Part shown: in pieces, positions 6,483 to 8,904 of the stretch
Numbering within the stretch: the stretch's first letter is position 1
Layout: every line of letters begins with the position of its first letter
Origin: Roseiarcus sp052147395
GTDB taxonomy: Bacteria; Pseudomonadota; Alphaproteobacteria; Rhizobiales; Beijerinckiaceae
Direction: 5' to 3'
DNA: 8,904 nucleotides
Assembly: GCA_052147395.1 (NCBI GenBank)
Contig: JBKQKS010000376.1
Location: 1-8,904, forward strand
Position numbers and translations under genes: made by a program
Notes under the pieces: generated by a model
The model's input: the letters and a program-made list of their open reading frames with translations, nothing else
The model's database searches: none
What the model was told of the DNA's origin: nothing

Positions 6483-6630
6483 AGAGCGCTTCCCGATTTG
6501 GCGTAACCCCCCGTCATTGCGAGGAGCGTAGCGACGAAGCAATCCAGGGGGCGTAGGGCGCTGCCCCATGGCCATGGATCGCTTCGCTTCGCTCGCTTTT
6601 GACGGTTCCAGCATTTTGGGAAGCGCTCTA
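6482..6630. repeat. Nested palindromic element with 13-bp inverted ends
   Basis: TAGAGCGCTTCCC (6482-6494) and GGGAAGCGCTCTA (6618-6630) are perfect inverted ends enclosing 149 bp in total. Inside lies a second, imperfect palindrome (6511-6605). The whole would fold into a long cruciform or RNA stem. No clear target-site duplication is visible at its borders. Confidence 0.65.
6511..6605. repeat. Inner imperfect palindrome of the GTCATTGCGAGGAGCG type
   Basis: The left arm starts CCGTCATTGCGAGGAGCG and ends GAAGCAATCCAGG (6511-6548). The right arm (6572-6605) is an imperfect reverse complement, starting CCATGGATCGCTTCG and ending TTTTGACGG. The left arm resembles a widely distributed intergenic repeat I recall from many proteobacterial genomes. 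The loop region (6547-6566) adds a short GGGGC/GCCCC stem. Confidence 0.7.
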
Positions 6631-6962
6631 CGGCGGCGCGCTCCCAGCGTTGGACGTCGGCGGCGTGCGGTCGCGGGCGGTGGCCGCGAGGCGGCGCCGC
6701 GCGCTGGCTCGCACCGTGTCGGTGGGAAGCGGTATTCCGCTCGCGCGGAACTCGCCCTCCGATTTGAAGAGTTTCGCGCGATTTGTCGTAACCGGGGCAG
6801 AATGCCGGGCGCCCTTGTAGGCGAGGTCGCTGACCTCGCTGCTTCCGCTTGAAAGACTCGTGTGAGAATTATGCGCTTGACAAGCCGACCGAGGCCGTCC
6901 TTCGACAAGCTCGGGATGAGTTTTCATGCGCACTCGCACCTTGATGCATGAAAGACCTCCAA

Positions 6963-7015
6963 TTGTAGCCGCGGTCGTTGGCCGCGGCTGCCGGGGTCAG
7001 CGACCGCGGCTACAA
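6963..7015. repeat. Strong hairpin inside the MITE-like element
   Basis: TTGTAGCCGCGGTCG (6963-6977) and CGACCGCGGCTACAA (7001-7015) are perfect 15-bp inverted repeats. The 23 bases between them pair further with a few mismatches, giving an almost continuous stem of about 26 bp. The same start of hairpin recurs at the end of the window (8878-8904) and in inverted form at the window start. Confidence 0.75.
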
Positions 7016-7067
7016 GGTTGCCTTTGCGGCTGCCGGGGTCAGCGACCCCGGCTACAAGGTTGCCTTT
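6984..7067 (+). repeat. 42-bp tandem repeat, two units
   Basis: Two units (6984-7025 and 7026-7067) differ at one position (7006 against 7048). Each begins GCGGCTGCCGGGGTCAGCG and ends GGCTACAAGGTTGCCTTT. The period is a multiple of three, so frames crossing it stay open and encode a repeated GVSD-GYK peptide; I take this as a by-product. Copy number probably varies among copies of the element. Confidence 0.85.
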
Positions 7068-7167
7068 CAGGAGATGGACCTTGAGCTACAGAATGGCGCC
7101 GCCCGGGAAAATGCCCCGGTTACGATTTGTTTCTCAGGATCGCGAAGCGAAGAGCCCGGAAACCGTC

Positions 7168-8691
7168 TCAATAGGCGTTACGGCCGTCGATGAGCGCGAA
7201 CGGGGTTTTCGCCAGGATGTAGATGTCGAACTTTAGCGACCAGTTCTCGATGTAGTGCAGGTCGTGATCGACGCGCTGGCGCAGTTTCTCCTCGGTGTCG
7301 GTTTCGCCGCGCCAGCCGTTGATCTGCGCCCAGCCGGTGATGCCGGGTTTTACGCGATGGCGGGCGAAATAACTCTCGACGACCTGCTCGTAAGGATAGT
7401 TGGCGGCCGTGGCGTGCAGGGCGTGCGGCCGCGGTCCGACCAGCGACAGGTCGCCGGTGAACACGACGTTGAACAGCTGCGGCAACTCGTCGATCGAGGT
7501 GCGGCGCAGGAAGCGGCCGACGCGAGTTACGCGCGGATCGTCGCGAGTGACCAGCTTCATCGCCGTCGGGTCGAGCCGATCGACATACATCGAGCGGAAC
7601 TTGAAGATCTCGATGCGCTCGTTGTTGAAGCCGTAGCGCTGCTGGCGGAACAGCACGGGGCCTTTCGAGTCGAGCTTGACCGCGATCGCCGCCGCGATCA
7701 TCAGCGGCGACAGCACGACGAGCGCAATCGCTCCGACGACGCGGTCGAAGATGGCCTTCTCGACCACCTCCCAATCGTCGAGCGGCTTGTCCAGCACATC
7801 GAGCATCGGCTCCGAGCCGACGTAGGAATAGGCTTGCGGACGCAGCGCGATACGGCTCGTATGGGCGGCGAGGCGCACGTCGACGGGCAGCACCGACAGC
7901 TTGCGCAGCATCTCGGCGATGCGGCTCTCCGCTGTGATCGGCAGCGTGAAGATGATGAGATCGATGCGCGCCTCGCGCGCGAGTTCGACGAGATCGTCGA
8001 TCGTGCCGAGAACAGGAACGCCCGCGACGACGTCGGGAACCCGGTCGCCGAAGCGATCGTCGAAAACGCCGAGCAATTTGGCCTCGGTCGGATCGACCTT
8101 GGCGAGCGAGCCGATCAGCGTTGCGGCGAGCTCTCCGCTTCCGACCACCACGGTGCGGCGGTCGAGCCGGCCCGCGCGCGCGAACCTGCCGACGATGACG
8201 CCGAGCGCGAACCGCTCGAGCGCCAGCACGGCGACGGCGAGGAGGCCCCAAGCCCCGAACATGCGCGGCGTAACGGCGAAATCGAAGGCAACGAAGCCGA
8301 GCATCGCGGCCAGGCCGACGACCACCACGGCCCAGGAAATGGCCATGCGCCGGAGCGCGGCGAGCGGCGCGAGGAAGGCGGAGATCGCATAGACGCCGAG
8401 CGTCTGGAACGCCGCTACGGCGGCGAAGGCGGCGCCGGGGAGCAGCGCGTAGCGAAGGGCTTCGCCGCTTCGCCCATCATCGGCGAGCAGCACCGCGAGG
8501 CCTGCGAGCGTGAGGATCAGCCACTCCACGGCGCGGGCGAGGCCGACGAGCACGGCGCGCGAGACCGCGGGCGCCGGGATGTCGCGCCTGAGCTCGGCGA
8601 GCTGTTCGAGGCGCCTGAGCGTCGCCGGGTTGGCCGGTCCGGACGCGCCGCGCTCCGTGGCTGGCGAGGTTCTCAGACGGATGAAACTCAT
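7168..8691 (-). CDS. WcaJ-like polyprenyl-phosphate sugar-1-phosphate transferase
   Basis: A 507-residue inner-membrane enzyme predicted to transfer a hexose-1-phosphate, probably glucose-1-phosphate, from the UDP-sugar to undecaprenyl phosphate. That is the first committed step of an exopolysaccharide or capsule repeat unit. From the ATG at 8691, about four hydrophobic segments lie at 46-71, 80-107, 116-138 and 144-168. A Rossmann-like CoA_binding_3 domain follows (about 179-300, with VVVGSGELA). A membrane-associated helix (316-339) leads into the bacterial sugar transferase domain (316-507), with KFRSMYVD, SIDELPQLFNVV (catalytic Asp-Glu dyad 401-402), SLVGPRPH and VKPGITGWAQINGWRGET. The length is typical. 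An in-frame GTG at 8703 would add four residues; neither start has a strong ribosome binding site. Substrate is inferred from family likeness. No other polysaccharide gene is visible nearby. Confidence 0.93.
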   Translation of the reverse strand: MSFIRLRTSPATERGASGPANPATLRRLEQLAELRRDIPAPAVSRAVLVGLARAVEWLILTLAGLAVLLADDGRSGEALRYALLPGAAFAAVAAFQTLGVYAISAFLAPLAALRRMAISWAVVVVGLAAMLGFVAFDFAVTPRMFGAWGLLAVAVLALERFALGVIVGRFARAGRLDRRTVVVGSGELAATLIGSLAKVDPTEAKLLGVFDDRFGDRVPDVVAGVPVLGTIDDLVELAREARIDLIIFTLPITAESRIAEMLRKLSVLPVDVRLAAHTSRIALRPQAYSYVGSEPMLDVLDKPLDDWEVVEKAIFDRVVGAIALVVLSPLMIAAAIAVKLDSKGPVLFRQQRYGFNNERIEIFKFRSMYVDRLDPTAMKLVTRDDPRVTRVGRFLRRTSIDELPQLFNVVFTGDLSLVGPRPHALHATAANYPYEQVVESYFARHRVKPGITGWAQINGWRGETDTEEKLRQRVDHDLHYIENWSLKFDIYILAKTPFALIDGRNAY

Positions 8692-8735
8692 GGTCGCGCT
8701 CACGACTTATTCGTGGCCGAGAATAACCATGATTG

Positions 8736-8763
8736 ATTAACACATGAGAAAGCACCGCGGTAA
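8736..8763 (-). promoter_or_regulatory. Possible promoter of the glycosyltransferase gene, overlapping a repeat end
   Basis: On the minus strand TTACCG (8758-8763) and GTTAAT (8736-8741) are 16 bp apart and would start transcription near 8729, about 40 bases before the gene. Matches to the sigma-70 consensus are partial. The -35-like part lies in the end of the MITE-like repeat copy, so the repeat may contribute to the promoter. Confidence 0.22.
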
Positions 8764-8904
8764 CCGGGGCTAATTCCCGGGCGCCATTGTAGGCGAGGGC
8801 CCTCGTCCTTCGACAAGCTCAGGATGAGTTTCCATGCGATTTTGCGCACCTTGATGAATGAAAGACCGCCAACTGTCGCCGCGGTCGTTGACCGCGGCTG
8901 CCGG
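8758..8904 (+). repeat. Second MITE-like repeat copy, cut by the window end
   Basis: It begins CGGTAACCGGGGC, close to the left end of the element at 6787. It continues with the shared blocks CCCGGGCGCC, TTGTAGGCGAGG, GTCCTTCGACAAGCTC, GGATGAGTTT, CACCTTGATG, ATGAAAGACC and CCGCGGTCGTTG. It lacks about 55 bp present in the 6787 copy after TTGTAGGCGAGG. The right end lies beyond 8904, so completeness and target duplication cannot be judged. Confidence 0.75.

Larger units (their letters stand above)
6787..7124. mobile_element. MITE-like element with 13-bp TIRs and 6-bp direct repeat
   Basis: CGTAACCGGGGCA (6787-6799) and its perfect reverse complement (7112-7124) form terminal inverted repeats. 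Similarity continues inward imperfectly for about 40 bp. ATTTGT occurs immediately outside both ends (6781-6786 and 7125-7130), as expected of a target-site duplication. The 338-bp interior codes for no transposase. It contains a TCCTTCGACAAGCTCGGGAT block, a strong hairpin and a 42-bp tandem repeat. Related copies lie at 8758 to the window end (same orientation) and, truncated and inverted, at 1-73. This fits a non-autonomous element mobilised in trans. The transposase family is unknown to me. Confidence 0.65.
6331..7167. other. 837-bp gene-free, repeat-dense intergenic region
   Basis: The region lies between the 3' ends of ssb and the convergent glycosyltransferase gene. In order it holds a hairpin after ssb, an 11-bp inverted repeat, a nested palindromic element (6482-6630), about 150 bp of GC-rich sequence in which I recognise nothing (6631-6780), and the MITE-like element (6787-7124). 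Open frames of 60-100 codons here lack family features and cross palindromes, so I do not call them genes. Confidence 0.7.

Noticed and set aside
6568..6852. Plus-strand frame of 94 codons in the repeat region
   Set aside because: It starts in a palindromic repeat arm and crosses the end of the MITE-like element; no protein family features are seen.
6484..7067. CRISPR-like look of repeated palindromic units
   Set aside because: There are only two tandem 42-bp units with no spacers between them, and no cas genes are present.
6978..7193. Small plus-strand frame encoding a repeated GVSD-GYK peptide
   Set aside because: It begins inside the hairpin of the MITE-like element and owes its open frame to the 42-bp period. 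It has no ribosome binding site and runs into the 3' end of the convergent gene.
8707..8730. Seven-codon minus-strand frame ending just before the glycosyltransferase start
   Set aside because: No ribosome binding site precedes it, and frames this short arise readily by chance. A leader-peptide role has no support.
7255..8736. Plus-strand open frame of 493 codons opposite the glycosyltransferase gene
   Set aside because: It is antisense to a gene with clear conserved motifs and has no recognisable domain.
1..8904. tRNA or rRNA genes
   Set aside because: Reading both strands I found no stretch with tRNA cloverleaf features or rRNA conserved segments.

Overview
The window is high-GC chromosomal DNA, most likely from an alphaproteobacterium of the Hyphomicrobiales (Rhizobiales). 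The evidence is the UvrA and SSB sequences, a perfect alphaproteobacterial-type LexA box (GAAC-N7-GAAC) between divergent uvrA and ssb, and several families of intergenic palindromes typical of such genomes. I cannot fix the genus from the sequence.

Layout: four protein-coding genes fill most of the window. (1) 307-2313, minus strand: a 668-aa STAND-class signalling protein with an N-terminal DUF4062-like effector/adaptor domain, an NB-ARC-type NTPase and a short C-terminal array of kinesin-light-chain-type TPRs. This architecture is seen in prokaryotic conflict and defence proteins. (2) 2659-5580, minus: uvrA, the damage-recognition ATPase of nucleotide excision repair. (3) 5836-6330, plus: ssb, divergent from uvrA across a 255-bp regulatory gap carrying the LexA box. 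(4) 7168-8691, minus: a WcaJ-like polyprenyl-phosphate hexose-1-phosphate transferase that would start synthesis of an exopolysaccharide or capsule repeat unit.

The gene-poor stretches are full of repeats. 1-306 holds a truncated copy of a composite repeat and an inverted pair of REP-like units. 2314-2658 holds a second inverted pair of the same REP-like family, so the STAND gene is bracketed by two such pairs. 6331-7167 holds no credible gene. It contains a hairpin after ssb, a nested palindromic element with 13-bp inverted ends, and a 338-bp MITE-like element (6787-7124) with perfect 13-bp terminal inverted repeats and a 6-bp direct repeat (ATTTGT) at both borders. 8704-8904 begins another copy of that MITE-like family and runs off the window, so the glycosyltransferase gene lies between two copies in direct orientation.

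Functionally, uvrA and ssb form a DNA-repair module under SOS control. The STAND gene and the sugar-phosphate transferase look like separate neighbouring units set among repeats; nothing in the sequence ties them to the repair genes. The best candidates for something under-described are the STAND protein in its repeat-bracketed setting and the non-autonomous MITE-like family.
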